From NCBI RefSeq assembly GCF_900106075.1, contig NZ_LT629794.1, positions 2,439,501 through 2,503,500 on the forward strand: 64,000 nucleotides of DNA, read 5' to 3'. Of this stretch, positions 9,493 through 18,427 are shown piece by piece. The position numbers were made by a program, and so were the translations under genes. Under the pieces are notes generated by a model that worked only from the letters and a program-made list of their open reading frames with translations, was not told the DNA's origin and ran no database searches. Source of the stretch: Polaribacter sp. Hel1_33_78. GTDB lineage: Bacteria; Bacteroidota; Bacteroidia; Flavobacteriales; Flavobacteriaceae. Each line of letters starts with the position of its first letter. Within the stretch, counting starts at the first letter, position 1.

Positions 9493-9945
9493 CTACTTGA
9501 CTTTTAAACTCCATTGAAATTGAAAATTAGAAACCACTACTCCATCTTCATTTACACCTTCAGATTTTAAAATAATCACCTGTCCTTCACCTGTTTCTAT
9601 AGATGCCTCAATTGCTTCTCTAATTTTATTTCCACCGTTACAAGTAAATAAAATTTTACCTGTCGCTTTTTTAAAAAAATCACTTTCTTGATGCACAACC
9701 AACATAGAAACTTTACGATTAGATTTTTCTATTTCTTGCATTACTAAAACCCCTGTACTCATTTCTGCCGCCATGCCTTGAGCCGCCCAAAACATACTTT
9801 TAAACGGATTTTGATTTATCCATTTATGTTTTATTTTAACCACAGCAGCATCATGTGTAATCGTTTTTACACGCACACCTCCAAAATATGCGAGTGGCAA
9901 TTTAAAAAGTATAAAGGTATTTATTTTACCAGGAGTAATCTTCAT
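9493..9945 (-). CDS. DUF4442 (hotdog-fold) protein
   Basis: About 150 residues, resembling DUF4442, a hotdog-fold family related to acyl-CoA thioesterases. Seen: WINQNPFKSMFWAAQGMAAE, matching the family's N-P-F-x-S-x-x-x-A-A-x-x-x-A-A core, then alternating beta strands (TGKILFTCNGGNKIREAIEA). ATG 9945 is preferred over an in-frame TTG at 9966. It converges on the HPt gene with 11 bp between stops. Enzymatic activity is not established for this family. Confidence 0.65.
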   Translation of the reverse strand: MKITPGKINTFILFKLPLAYFGGVRVKTITHDAAVVKIKHKWINQNPFKSMFWAAQGMAAEMSTGVLVMQEIEKSNRKVSMLVVHQESDFFKKATGKILFTCNGGNKIREAIEASIETGEGQVIILKSEGVNEDGVVVSNFQFQWSLKVK

Positions 9946-10060
9946 AAACTTATATTTCGCTGACAATTTACTACTTTTTTACAAAATAAAAAGAGAAAGT
10001 TAAATGTTAAATATATGTTAATTATAGTACCTTGTATTACATAATACCTTTTTAAAGATA

Positions 10061-10068
10061 TATATTTG
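10061..10068 (+). promoter_or_regulatory. -7 box (TATATTTG) for the DUF4870-PadR-PspC operon
   Basis: Exact TAnnTTTG match. It overlaps the 5' end of the longest open frame, so translation must begin downstream, at ATG 10099. Confidence 0.55.
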
Positions 10069-10098
10069 CATAGACAAGTATTATACACTTTATATAAA

Positions 10099-10527
10099 AT
10101 GAAAAAAAATAACGAAAACACCAATGCTTTTTTAATCCATATTTCTGCATTTGCAGGATTTATATTTCCTTTTGGAAATATTATTACACCACTTATTGCA
10201 TGGCAAACTTTAAAAGACAGAAGCACCTTTTTAGATGAACAAGGCAAAGAAGCTGTCAACTTTAATATCAGTTATAGCTTGTATGTTTTTATTTTGACAC
10301 TCACTTTCATACCTATTGCAATTAGTTCTATTTTTAAAAACCAAAATAATTTTATTAGAAATAATCATTTTAATTTTGACATTGATAATATCTTTGGATT
10401 TATAGGATTAGGTTCCATTACAGGAATTGTATACTTAATCGGAATTGCACTTGTGATTATAGCATCCATAAAAGCAAAAGAAGGAGAGAATTACAAGTAT
10501 CCTTTTACAATAAAATTTATAAAATAA
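10099..10527 (+). CDS. DUF4870 membrane protein
   Basis: 142 residues with three predicted membrane segments, the DUF4870 pattern: AFAGFIFPFGNIITPLIAW, then EQGKEAVNFNISYSLYVFIL, and a last segment TGIVYLIGIALVIIASIKA followed by a basic tail. Function of the family is unknown. It is the first gene of a likely operon with a PadR regulator (18 bp downstream) and a PspC protein, suggesting an envelope-related role. The upstream-extended frame is rejected because of the promoter box. Confidence 0.8.
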   Translation: MKKNNENTNAFLIHISAFAGFIFPFGNIITPLIAWQTLKDRSTFLDEQGKEAVNFNISYSLYVFILTLTFIPIAISSIFKNQNNFIRNNHFNFDIDNIFGFIGLGSITGIVYLIGIALVIIASIKAKEGENYKYPFTIKFIK

Positions 10528-10545
10528 AAATTTAAACCACAGTAC

Positions 10546-10890
10546 ATGAAGATTGAAAACACAAAAGCACAAATGCGAAAAGGTGTTTTAGAATTTTGCA
10601 TTTTATCTATCCTAAATAATGGTGATGCATATACTTCTGAAATCCTTTCAACGCTAAAAAGTGCGGAAATGATTGTGGTTGAAGGAACCATTTATCCGTT
10701 ATTAACTCGGCTAAAAAACACCGGATTATTAACATATAGATGGGAAGAATCAACTTCAGGGCCGCCAAGAAAATATTATGTTTTAACTGAAAACGGAGGC
10801 ATGTTTCTAAAAGAATTAGACAAAACATGGAACAATTTATTAAAAGCAGTACACCAAGTAACTAGTAAAAAATCGACTACAAATGAATAA
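10546..10890 (+). CDS. PadR-family transcriptional regulator
   Basis: 114-residue winged-helix regulator. Seen: MRKGVLEFCILSILNNGDAY at the N-terminus, VVEGTIYPLLTRLKNTGLL as the recognition helix region, and a beta wing with GPPRKYYVLTENG, all standard for PadR. The last 8 bases overlap the start of the PspC gene, indicating translational coupling. Short PadR proteins often sit beside membrane proteins they control, so autoregulation of this operon is likely (inference). Confidence 0.92.
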   Translation: MKIENTKAQMRKGVLEFCILSILNNGDAYTSEILSTLKSAEMIVVEGTIYPLLTRLKNTGLLTYRWEESTSGPPRKYYVLTENGGMFLKELDKTWNNLLKAVHQVTSKKSTTNE

Positions 10891-12613
10891 GACTATTAAT
10901 ATAAATTTAGGCGGATTTTTCTTTCATATCGATGAAGTAGCCTATCAAAAATTAAGAAGATATTTAGAATCAATTTCTAGATCTTTAAGCGACGACCCTC
11001 AAGGAAAAAACGAAATTATTGCAGATATCGAGGCTAGAATTAGTGAGCTTCTGTCAGAAAAAATCACAGATGCCAGGCAAGTTGTAAATGAAAGTGATAT
11101 CGATGATATTATTGTAATTATGGGTCAACCTGAAGATTATGCTGAAGCGGAACAAGAATATAGTGATGCCAATTACTCTTACAACAGAAACAGTGCTTCT
11201 GGAAAAAAATTATTTAGAGATGGTGATGATAAATTTTTAGGAGGAGTTGCCTCCGGAATTGCTCATTATTTTGATTTAGATACAATTTGGGTACGTTTAG
11301 GACTACTGGCATTATTCATTTTTGGAGGATTTGGAGTTTTACTCTACATCATCCTTTGGGTTTTATTACCTGAAGCAAAAACAACTGCAGAAAAATTACA
11401 GATGGAAGGTGAACCTGTAAATATTGATAATATTGAGAAAAAAATTCGTGAAGAATTTAACAATGTTTCAGAAAATGTTAGCGTCTTGGCAAATAAAGCA
11501 TCTGAAAAAATTAAAGAAGGAGCTAGTGAATTTTCTGAAAAAATGAATAATACTTTCTCGGGAAATACGAAAAAAAATAACGGTTTACAAGATTTATTTG
11601 ATATCATAGGTAAAATTATTCTTGCTATTTTTAAAGTAGTTGGTAAATTTATTGGTATTATTATCATATTTGTTTCTGCAGCAGTTATTTTATCTCTATT
11701 AATTGGAGGGTTTTCTGTAGGAAGTTTAGAATGGTTAAATGTAGATGGAGAATTTTTACACTATCCACCATTTTTCTATGATTCTGTATTGCCAATTTGG
11801 TTGCTTACTTTATGTGCTTTTTTATTGATTGGAATTCCGTTTTTGATTTTATTTATTTTAGGATTAAGAATCTTATCAAGCGATGTAAGAAAACTAAGCA
11901 AACCCACCTCGTTAACTCTTCTAGGAATTTGGATTGTTGCACTATTAGCAATGATTTTCACAGGTTTAGAATTTGGAGTATCACATTCAACTCATGGTAA
12001 ATCATTAGAAAAAAACAATATCAATATCGTAGAGAATGATACCCTAAAATTAAAAATGATAAATAATGATGCTATTTATTACCGTCATAATTTAAGGAGA
12101 AGCTCGCGCAAAGAAGAAGTTGAAATTGATGGAACCAAAATGGTCTACAGTAATAATATTAGACTCGATGTTAAAAAGAGTAATTCTGATGAAAGTTACT
12201 TAGTTATTCAAAAAGAATCTAAAGGTAAAAACAAAAGTAGTGCGAATACTAATAGTAAGAAAATTAACTATAAATATGAAGTCATAGACAATGTGATCAT
12301 ATTAGATGCTTATTTTTTATCAGACTTTAAAAATATGTGGAAAGATGAAGAAATTAACATCACGCTTTTCATCCCAAAAGATATGACTATATATTTTGAT
12401 AATTCTACTAAAAACTTTTTATCAAATGTTGCAAATGAAACTGACATATATGACAAAGACATGCCTAACCATCACTATATGATGACAGAAAGCACTTTGA
12501 AATGTACGGATTGCATTGAAGAAATTAAGGAAGAAAAAGAAATCATTAAAGAAAAGGCACTCCGTAAAACTAATAAAAAACTAGATAGAGAAATTAAGGA
12601 AGAAACGATTTAA
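10883..12613 (+). CDS. PspC-domain membrane protein
   Basis: 576 residues. An N-terminal cytoplasmic region (1-105) precedes a PspC domain at about 107-165 (FLGGVASGIAHYFDLDTIWV with a membrane helix). A helical stretch with repeated SEKxKE-like residues follows, then further membrane segments at about 245-280, 305-332 and 344-366. The C-terminal 200 residues are hydrophilic, with CTDC near the end. PspC senses envelope stress in enterobacteria; large multi-segment versions next to PadR are common in Bacteroidota, where their role is not defined. The overlap with padR implies co-expression. Confidence 0.85.
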   Translation: MNKTININLGGFFFHIDEVAYQKLRRYLESISRSLSDDPQGKNEIIADIEARISELLSEKITDARQVVNESDIDDIIVIMGQPEDYAEAEQEYSDANYSYNRNSASGKKLFRDGDDKFLGGVASGIAHYFDLDTIWVRLGLLALFIFGGFGVLLYIILWVLLPEAKTTAEKLQMEGEPVNIDNIEKKIREEFNNVSENVSVLANKASEKIKEGASEFSEKMNNTFSGNTKKNNGLQDLFDIIGKIILAIFKVVGKFIGIIIIFVSAAVILSLLIGGFSVGSLEWLNVDGEFLHYPPFFYDSVLPIWLLTLCAFLLIGIPFLILFILGLRILSSDVRKLSKPTSLTLLGIWIVALLAMIFTGLEFGVSHSTHGKSLEKNNINIVENDTLKLKMINNDAIYYRHNLRRSSRKEEVEIDGTKMVYSNNIRLDVKKSNSDESYLVIQKESKGKNKSSANTNSKKINYKYEVIDNVIILDAYFLSDFKNMWKDEEINITLFIPKDMTIYFDNSTKNFLSNVANETDIYDKDMPNHHYMMTESTLKCTDCIEEIKEEKEIIKEKALRKTNKKLDREIKEETI

Positions 12614-12710
12614 AATACAATTCAACCTTAAAAAACAACAATTCAGTACTTAAACTTTCTTTTGAACCGCCTATTAAAAGATATTTGAATCGTACAAATA
12701 ATAAAACATT

Positions 12711-13436
12711 ATGAAAAGAGCTAACTACAAAATTCTAACACTACTATTTATCACAACACTCTTTAGTTCATGCGCTGTAGATATGTTCAATAGAGTTAAT
12801 GGCAACAGAAATGTTGTTACTGAAGACAGAAGCACAAAAGAGGAATTCACAAAAATTAAAGTAAGTGCAGGTTTAGAGTTATATATTTCTCAAGGATCTA
12901 AGAACCAAATTACAGTTGAAGCTGATGAAAATTTACAAGAAATTATTATCACAGAAGTGAATAATGGAGTGTTAAAAATTTATTCAGAAAAAAATATTTG
13001 GAAAGCAAAAGCAAGAAAAATATTTGTTACAATTAAAAATTTAGAAGCTATATCAGCCACGAGTGGTGCAGCTATTTATACAGAAGAATCTTTAATACTA
13101 AACAATCTAAATATTAGTGCTACGAGCGGTGCTGAAATTAATATTTCTATTGAAGTAAATACTGTTGAAACTAGTGCAACAAGCGGTGCTAATATAAAAG
13201 TTTCTGGTGTTTCAATCAATCATATTTCTAAAGCAACAAGTGGTGCCTCCATATATACGTATGAATTACGCAGTAAAAATGTTACTGTAAAAGCTACAAG
13301 CGGTGCAAATATTGATGTATTTGCTTACGAAAGTATTGACGCAAAGGCAACCAGCGGTGGAGATATAGACTTTAAAGGAGATCCAAAAAAAGTAAATAAA
13401 AAGACGTCTTCCGGGGGAAGTGTTTCTGCTCAATAA
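12711..13436 (+). CDS. GIN-domain (DUF2807) lipoprotein
   Basis: 241 residues. A signal peptide ends in a lipobox (LFSSC, Cys21), so the product is a predicted lipoprotein. The rest is the head GIN domain, a putative auto-transporter-like adhesin beta-helix. It contains seven spaced copies of a (S/K)ATSGA-like turn, one per helical rung, ending in TSSGGSV. It starts 97 bp after the PspC gene; the pairing of PadR-PspC with a GIN protein is common in flavobacteria and suggests one envelope unit. Ligand unknown. Confidence 0.85.
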   Translation: MKRANYKILTLLFITTLFSSCAVDMFNRVNGNRNVVTEDRSTKEEFTKIKVSAGLELYISQGSKNQITVEADENLQEIIITEVNNGVLKIYSEKNIWKAKARKIFVTIKNLEAISATSGAAIYTEESLILNNLNISATSGAEINISIEVNTVETSATSGANIKVSGVSINHISKATSGASIYTYELRSKNVTVKATSGANIDVFAYESIDAKATSGGDIDFKGDPKKVNKKTSSGGSVSAQ

Positions 13437-13661
13437 AATTAAATTCAACCAAAAATTAACAAAATAAAAAGGGTTGGAATCGCTAATTTTACCCATATCA
13501 GGAATTTATAAAATAACAATTGGAAATTAAAAAGAGTTTTGAGTTATAATCACCAGCTCTATAGAGAATAAAAATTTATTAGAAAGCTAACTTCTAATAT
13601 CATACCATTTCTATTTTTTAAATGGTATCAATACTAATACTTGGTTTTATTAGTTTACTTG

Positions 13662-13703
13662 GTAAGACGTCGTTTTTTTATAGAAAACGACGCTTACTTT
13701 TTT
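13662..13703. terminator. bidirectional hairpin terminator
   Basis: GTAAGACGTCGTTTT pairs with AAAACGACGCTTAC (one bulge), with T runs on both strands. It lies between the convergent GIN and DUF2721 genes. The rest of the 305-bp gap shows nothing recognisable. Confidence 0.8.
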
Positions 13704-13741
13704 ATGTTGAACATATTCTCTGTTATTCTTTAAAATCAGTC

Positions 13742-14149
13742 TCATTTCTTATTCAAATACTCCTCAATATCCGCAATGTGATGTTGTAAAGCCTGTGCAG
13801 AAATCTGTATTTCCTTTATTAAAAGAGCCAATGAAATTATCAATAAAATAAGTGCAAAACCAAAAACATATACAGCAATTGTATGATAATTAATATAGAT
13901 CAAAAACATGGTCAGTACACAAAAAAGCAAGCTTGTAATTCCAAATATTTGCATCCATCTTGTCAAATTTAAACGCAATTTCAAATTCTGAATCTGTCTT
14001 AACAAAGACTCCTCTTGTCTTTCTAAAAACTTCGCATGTAAATTTCTGATAACAGCTGCATAGGCTAAAAAACGATTGGTATACGCCAGCATTATTAATG
14101 AAATTGCAGAAAACAATAAGGCTGGTGTTGTTAAAGTGAGCTCTTCCAT
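13742..14149 (-). CDS. DUF2721 membrane protein
   Basis: 135 residues with three hydrophobic segments (about 8-30, 63-85, 88-108) and a helical, charged stretch between the first two (AVIRNLHAKFLERQEESLLR). The layout and the first segment TPALLFSAISLIMLAYTNRF match DUF2721, a family without known function. It diverges from the dipeptidase gene. A -7 box on the minus strand ends about seven bases before the ATG. Confidence 0.8.
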   Translation of the reverse strand: MEELTLTTPALLFSAISLIMLAYTNRFLAYAAVIRNLHAKFLERQEESLLRQIQNLKLRLNLTRWMQIFGITSLLFCVLTMFLIYINYHTIAVYVFGFALILLIISLALLIKEIQISAQALQHHIADIEEYLNKK

Positions 14150-14156
14150 AAGATGT

Positions 14157-14164
14157 CAAAATTA
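14157..14164 (-). promoter_or_regulatory. minus-strand -7 box (TAATTTTG) for the DUF2721 gene
   Basis: Exact TAnnTTTG on the minus strand, seven bases from the ATG at 14149; a leader of at most a few nucleotides is predicted. Confidence 0.45.
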
Positions 14165-14205
14165 AATAATATTTTCTAATTAAAAACTGATAAAATCATT
14201 TTCTG

Positions 14206-14213
14206 TACTTTTG
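14206..14213 (+). promoter_or_regulatory. -7 box (TACTTTTG) for the dipeptidase gene
   Basis: Exact TAnnTTTG only four bases before ATG 14218, predicting a leaderless mRNA. Confidence 0.5.
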
Positions 14214-14217
14214 AAAT

Positions 14218-14889
14218 ATGAAAAATCAATTTTTCTTTTTTACTTTCATTTTTAGCTTAACACTTTGTGCACAAAAAATTCCATATGGTTTTGTGTATCT
14301 CTCTAATATTGATAGCACTATAACAGCTGAATTAAGGTATTTAGGCAATCATAATTTTATTGGAAAAACAATTGACGGCTATTATGATAATTGTGTAATA
14401 GTTACCAAAGAGACTGCTAATGCTTTACATAAAGTGCAAACAATTTTAGAAAAAAAAGGATTAAGTCTTAAAATTTTTGATGCATACAGACCGCAACAAT
14501 CCGTAAATCATTTTGGGAAATGGGCAAGAGTTTTGAGTGACACTTTAATGAAAACTGAATACTATCCAAAAGTACCAAAATCAGAATTATTTAAGAGAGG
14601 ATATATTGCATCAAAATCGGGTCATTCAAGAGGTAGCACAATAGATTTAACAATTGTTAATCTAACTACAGGAAAAGAATTAGATATGGGAAGCCCTTAT
14701 GATTTCTTTGGAATTGAATCACATCCTTTCCATAAAAACATAAATGAGCATCAACAAAAGAACAGATTGTATTTACGTAAAATAATGTTAGAAAATAACT
14801 TTAAACCTTATGAGAATGAATGGTGGCATTTTACATTAAAAAATGAACCTTTTCCGAAAACGTATTTTAATTTTCCTATCAAAAAATAA
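14218..14889 (+). CDS. ddpX: D-alanyl-D-alanine dipeptidase (VanX/DdpX family, M15D)
   Basis: Zinc peptidase that hydrolyses D-Ala-D-Ala, here probably for cell-wall turnover. 223 residues with a signal peptide (cleavage near LCAQ), so periplasmic or surface. Catalytic features are intact: DAYRPQQS with Arg91, the zinc motif SGHSRGSTIDLTI (His136, Asp143) and NEWWHFT (Glu201, His204). No vanH, vanA or vanR-like gene is nearby, so a resistance role is not indicated; stand-alone copies are common in Bacteroidota. Confidence 0.9.
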   Translation: MKNQFFFFTFIFSLTLCAQKIPYGFVYLSNIDSTITAELRYLGNHNFIGKTIDGYYDNCVIVTKETANALHKVQTILEKKGLSLKIFDAYRPQQSVNHFGKWARVLSDTLMKTEYYPKVPKSELFKRGYIASKSGHSRGSTIDLTIVNLTTGKELDMGSPYDFFGIESHPFHKNINEHQQKNRLYLRKIMLENNFKPYENEWWHFTLKNEPFPKTYFNFPIKK

Positions 14890-14892
14890 GTT

Positions 14893-14910
14893 TCGTTAAT
14901 TTCTTAACGA
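14893..14910. repeat. inverted repeat upstream of the secreted-protein promoter
   Basis: TCGTTAA, a four-base loop TTTC, then TTAACGA: a perfect 7-bp inverted repeat just after the ddpX stop and 20 bp upstream of the -7 box at 14930. It lacks a T run, so an operator over the -33 region is as likely as a weak hairpin. Confidence 0.4.
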
Positions 14911-14929
14911 GTTCATTAAAAATCGGCAT

Positions 14930-14937
14930 TATATTTG
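14930..14937 (+). promoter_or_regulatory. -7 box (TATATTTG) for the secreted hypothetical gene
   Basis: Exact TAnnTTTG 29 bp upstream of ATG 14967. Confidence 0.5.
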
Positions 14938-14966
14938 CGCTCTAACTGCTAACATTCTATATATCA

Positions 14967-15623
14967 ATGAAATCAATTTTTAAATTTTTTTTTACTATTG
15001 TTTGTCTGCTCTTATCGACTGCTCTATTTGCACAATTAGACAAAAATAACGGTAATACCGAAAAAGGAAGCCTAAAAGCAACTGTTTTAAAGAATTCAAA
15101 AGAACTTAAGAGGCCTAAATCTTTAGAATTAGATGGTACACTGGGTTTTAAAAAAGCGTTTGGTAAAGAAAAAGAAAAACTAAAAAAACAAAAAGAAGAA
15201 AAAGCGTTAAACAATAAAGGTATTTTGACGAGAGCTCAACTTAATGATTTAAGAATCAAAGAAATGTATGGCAAGCGTAAAATTAAAAAAGTTGACAGTC
15301 ATCAAGGAAATTTTTTAACACTTTCAAAAACCGTTACGCTCTCCTTCAGGGACTTTGGTGCTATCGATGGTGATATTATTGGAATATATCATAATGATAT
15401 TTTAATTGTAAAGAGAGCGACCCTCAATCAACATTATCAATCGTTTCCAATACATTTACAAAAAGGGAATAATAAAATTGAAATATTAGCTATAAACCAA
15501 GGATCACTTGGCGCTAATACTGCTCAATATAAGTTAGTTAACAGTTCTGGTTTCAAAATAGCATCACAATATTGGTTTTTAGCAACTGGAGCTAAAGCTA
15601 TTTTTAATGTTACAAAAAACTAA
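14967..15623 (+). CDS. secreted protein of unknown function
   Basis: 218 residues. A signal peptide (FFTIVCLLLSTALFAQ) is followed by a Lys/Glu-rich, probably helical region at about 40-115, including KKAFGKEKEKLKKQKEEKA. A compact beta-rich C-terminal part (about 120-218) contains VTLSFRDFGAIDGDIIGIYH and QKGNNKIEILAINQGS, resembling a small lectin- or sandwich-like fold. I do not recognise the family. It has its own promoter and lies between ddpX and the pyruvate dehydrogenase genes with no evident functional link. Confidence 0.7.
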   Translation: MKSIFKFFFTIVCLLLSTALFAQLDKNNGNTEKGSLKATVLKNSKELKRPKSLELDGTLGFKKAFGKEKEKLKKQKEEKALNNKGILTRAQLNDLRIKEMYGKRKIKKVDSHQGNFLTLSKTVTLSFRDFGAIDGDIIGIYHNDILIVKRATLNQHYQSFPIHLQKGNNKIEILAINQGSLGANTAQYKLVNSSGFKIASQYWFLATGAKAIFNVTKN

Positions 15624-15693
15624 CTAAAACAGCTTACGAAATGCTTTTCGCTAATTTTAAAAAATCAAACTTTTTTATTCTTTATAAAACAAC

Positions 15694-15701
15694 TATTTTT
15701 G
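15694..15701 (+). promoter_or_regulatory. -7 box (TATTTTTG) for pdhA-pdhC
   Basis: Exact TAnnTTTG, 56 bp before ATG 15758. Confidence 0.45.
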
Positions 15702-15757
15702 TAATTCATTATTGAGAATAAACATATCGTTTACAAAATAAACAAGAATCATTAAGA

Positions 15758-16747
15758 ATGAAAAAAATCACTAAACAGACTTATTTAGATTGGTACAAAG
15801 ACATGCTCTTTTGGCGTAAATTCGAAGACAAATTAGCTTCTGTTTACATTCAACAAAAAGTAAGAGGATTCTTACACTTGTACAATGGTCAAGAAGCTAT
15901 TTTAGCTGGAGCAATACATGCTATGGACTTATCAAAAGATAAAATGATAACTGCTTACAGAAATCACGTTCAGCCAATCGGTATGGGAGAAGATCCTAAA
16001 CGTGTGATGGCAGAGTTGTATGGTAAAGCTACTGGAACCTCAAAAGGAATGGGAGGCTCTATGCATATTTTCTCTAAAGAATTTGGTTTTTATGGAGGTC
16101 ATGGAATCGTTGGTGGACAAATACCATTAGGAGCAGGTATTGCTTTTGGTGACAAATACAAAGGAAGTGATGCGGTTACCTTAACTTGTTTTGGTGATGG
16201 GGCCTCTAGACAAGGTTCTTTACATGAAGCTTTTAATATGGCGATGTTATGGAAATTACCTGTAGTTTTTATCGTTGAAAATAATGGATATGCAATGGGT
16301 ACTTCTGTAGAAAGAACTGCTAATCATTCGGATATTTGGAAATTAGGCTTAGGCTATGAAATGCCTTGTGGACCTGTCGACGCCATGAATCCTATTAAAG
16401 TGGCCGAAGCTGTGGATGAAGCGATACAAAGAGCAAGACGTGGAGATGGACCTACTTTCTTAGAAATGAAAACATATAGATATAGAGGTCATTCAATGTC
16501 TGATGCTCAGCACTATAGAACTAAGGACGAAGTTGAGGAGTACAAAAAAATAGATCCTATTACACAAGTTTTAGATATCATTAAAGAAAATAACTACGCA
16601 ACAGAAGAAGAAATCGCTGCAATTGATAAAGATGTAAAAGATAGGGTGAAGGAATGTGAAAAGTTTGCAGAGGATTCTCCATATCCAGAAGTACAGCAAT
16701 TATATGACATGGTATACGAACAAGAAGATTATCCTTTTATAAGTTAA
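15758..16747 (+). CDS. pdhA: pyruvate dehydrogenase E1 component, alpha subunit
   Basis: Thiamine-diphosphate-dependent subunit of the pyruvate dehydrogenase complex, decarboxylating pyruvate and loading the lipoyl arm of E2. 329 residues, standard for the alpha subunit of a heterotetrameric E1. Seen: GFLHLYNGQEA, YRNHVQPIGMG, GGSMHIFSKEFGFYGGHGIV, the thiamine-diphosphate motif GDGASRQGSLHEAFNMA ending in NN, and the phosphorylation-loop-like YRYRGHSMSD. It sits three bases upstream of the E2 gene. E1 beta is not in the window and must be encoded elsewhere. Confidence 0.95.
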   Translation: MKKITKQTYLDWYKDMLFWRKFEDKLASVYIQQKVRGFLHLYNGQEAILAGAIHAMDLSKDKMITAYRNHVQPIGMGEDPKRVMAELYGKATGTSKGMGGSMHIFSKEFGFYGGHGIVGGQIPLGAGIAFGDKYKGSDAVTLTCFGDGASRQGSLHEAFNMAMLWKLPVVFIVENNGYAMGTSVERTANHSDIWKLGLGYEMPCGPVDAMNPIKVAEAVDEAIQRARRGDGPTFLEMKTYRYRGHSMSDAQHYRTKDEVEEYKKIDPITQVLDIIKENNYATEEEIAAIDKDVKDRVKECEKFAEDSPYPEVQQLYDMVYEQEDYPFIS

Positions 16748-16750
16748 AAT

Positions 16751-18361
16751 ATGGCTACAATTATAAACATGCCAAGATTAAGTGACACCATGGAAGAGGG
16801 TGTTGTGGCAAAATGGTTAAAAAATGTTGGAGATAAAATTGAAGAAGGTGATATTTTAGCTGAAATAGAGACTGATAAAGCAACTATGGAATTTGAATCT
16901 TTCTATGAAGGAACGCTATTGCACATAGGAATTCAAGAAGGAGAAACTTCTCCGGTTGATGTTTTATTGGCAATAATTGGTGAAGAAGGTGAAGATATTT
17001 CTGCAATTTTAAATGCAAGCTCAGAACCAGTAATAAAAGAAGAAGAGAAAGAAGAAATTAGTACAGAAACTTCAAACACAAGTGCCACTGCAATTCCTGA
17101 AGATGTGCACGTAATAACAATGCCTCGTTTAAGTGATACTATGACTGATGGTACCGTGGCGACATGGTTAAAAAAAGTTGGAGACGCCGTTGAAGAAGGT
17201 GATATGCTTGCTGAAATTGAAACGGATAAAGCCACCATGGAATTTGAATGTTTTTATGAAGGAACTATTTTATACATTGGTGTTCAAGAAGGAGAAACTG
17301 CTGCTGTTGATAGCTTATTAACAATTATTGGTCCTGCAGGAACAGATGTTTCTGCTATTGTTGCAAATGGGGGTTCAATGAGAGCTGCTAGTAAACCAGC
17401 TGCTGCATCAGAAAAGAAAGAAGAAAAAATTATTGAGGAAAAATCATCAATAACTACAAAGAAAACAAATGCTGCTGGCGGCAGAATTTTTGCGTCACCA
17501 CTGGCAAAGAAAATTGCATCTGATAAAGGAATTAATTTAGCCGATATAAGTGGTTCTGGTGAAAATGGACGAATCATCAAAAAAGATGTAGAAAACTATA
17601 CTCCTGCAGTTAAAGCTGTTGAAGTTGTTAAAACAGAAACGACTACTACCGGAGCAAAGACTTATGTTGCAGTTGGTGAAGAAAGTTCTGAAGAAGTGAA
17701 GAACTCTCAAATGCGTAAAGCAATTGCAAAATCTCTAGGAAACTCTAAGTTTTCTGCTCCTGATTTCAGTTTAAATATTGAAGTGAACATGGATAATTCC
17801 ATGGCTTCAAGAAAAATTATCAATGCAATTCCAGAAACAAAAGTATCTTTTAATGATATGGTTGTAAAAGCTTGTGCAATGGCTTTACAGAAACATCCTC
17901 AAGTAAATACTTCTTGGACAGACAATACTACTATTTATCATAAGCATATTCACGTTGGTGTTGCCGTTGCCGTGGATGATGGTTTATTAGTCCCTGTTGT
18001 TAAGCATACAAATCAATTGAGTTTGACTCAAATTGGAGCATCTGTCAGAGACTTAGCAGGGAAAGCGAGACATAAGAAAATTTCTCCAGCAGAAATGCAA
18101 GGAAGCACATTTACGGTTTCTAATTTAGGAATGTTTGGAATTGAAAACTTTACTTCAATTATCAATCAACCTAATTCAGCTATTTTATCCGTAGGCGCCA
18201 TTGTTGAAAAACCAGTGGTTAAAAACGGACAAATTGTTGTTGGAAATACCATGAAATTAACGTTAACTTGTGATCACAGAACGGTTGATGGTGCTGTTGG
18301 TGCTCAATTTTTACAAACATTAAAAACGTTTATAGAAAATCCCGTTACAATGTTAGCATAA
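16751..18361 (+). CDS. pdhC: pyruvate dehydrogenase E2 (dihydrolipoamide acetyltransferase), two lipoyl domains
   Basis: Core of the pyruvate dehydrogenase complex, transferring acetyl from lipoamide to CoA. 536 residues: lipoyl domain 1 (ETDKATMEF, Lys43), lipoyl domain 2 (same motif, Lys160), an Ala/Lys-rich linker, the E1/E3-binding domain at about 248-285 (FASPLAKKIASDKGINLADI) and the catalytic domain with CDHRTVDGAVGAQF (intact HxxxDG). The two lipoyl domains are nearly identical at the protein level, indicating duplication. Co-transcribed with pdhA and followed by a strong terminator. Confidence 0.95.
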   Translation: MATIINMPRLSDTMEEGVVAKWLKNVGDKIEEGDILAEIETDKATMEFESFYEGTLLHIGIQEGETSPVDVLLAIIGEEGEDISAILNASSEPVIKEEEKEEISTETSNTSATAIPEDVHVITMPRLSDTMTDGTVATWLKKVGDAVEEGDMLAEIETDKATMEFECFYEGTILYIGVQEGETAAVDSLLTIIGPAGTDVSAIVANGGSMRAASKPAAASEKKEEKIIEEKSSITTKKTNAAGGRIFASPLAKKIASDKGINLADISGSGENGRIIKKDVENYTPAVKAVEVVKTETTTTGAKTYVAVGEESSEEVKNSQMRKAIAKSLGNSKFSAPDFSLNIEVNMDNSMASRKIINAIPETKVSFNDMVVKACAMALQKHPQVNTSWTDNTTIYHKHIHVGVAVAVDDGLLVPVVKHTNQLSLTQIGASVRDLAGKARHKKISPAEMQGSTFTVSNLGMFGIENFTSIINQPNSAILSVGAIVEKPVVKNGQIVVGNTMKLTLTCDHRTVDGAVGAQFLQTLKTFIENPVTMLA

Positions 18362-18383
18362 GACTTTTAAATTTTATAAAACT

Positions 18384-18413
18384 AAAAAGCTCGCAGGTTG
18401 CGAGCTTTTTTTT
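18384..18413 (+). terminator. rho-independent terminator after pdhC
   Basis: AAAAAGCTCGCA, loop GGT, TGCGAGCTTTTT with a further T run: a near-perfect hairpin. It overlaps the 5' end of the longest GNAT frame, so that gene starts downstream. Confidence 0.9.
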
Positions 18414-18427
18414 TATATTTATATCAA

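Noticed and set aside
14218..14889. VanX-type vancomycin resistance determinant
   Set aside because: The dipeptidase is present, but vanH, a D-Ala-D-Lac ligase and a VanRS pair are absent; such stand-alone enzymes are ordinary cell-wall enzymes.
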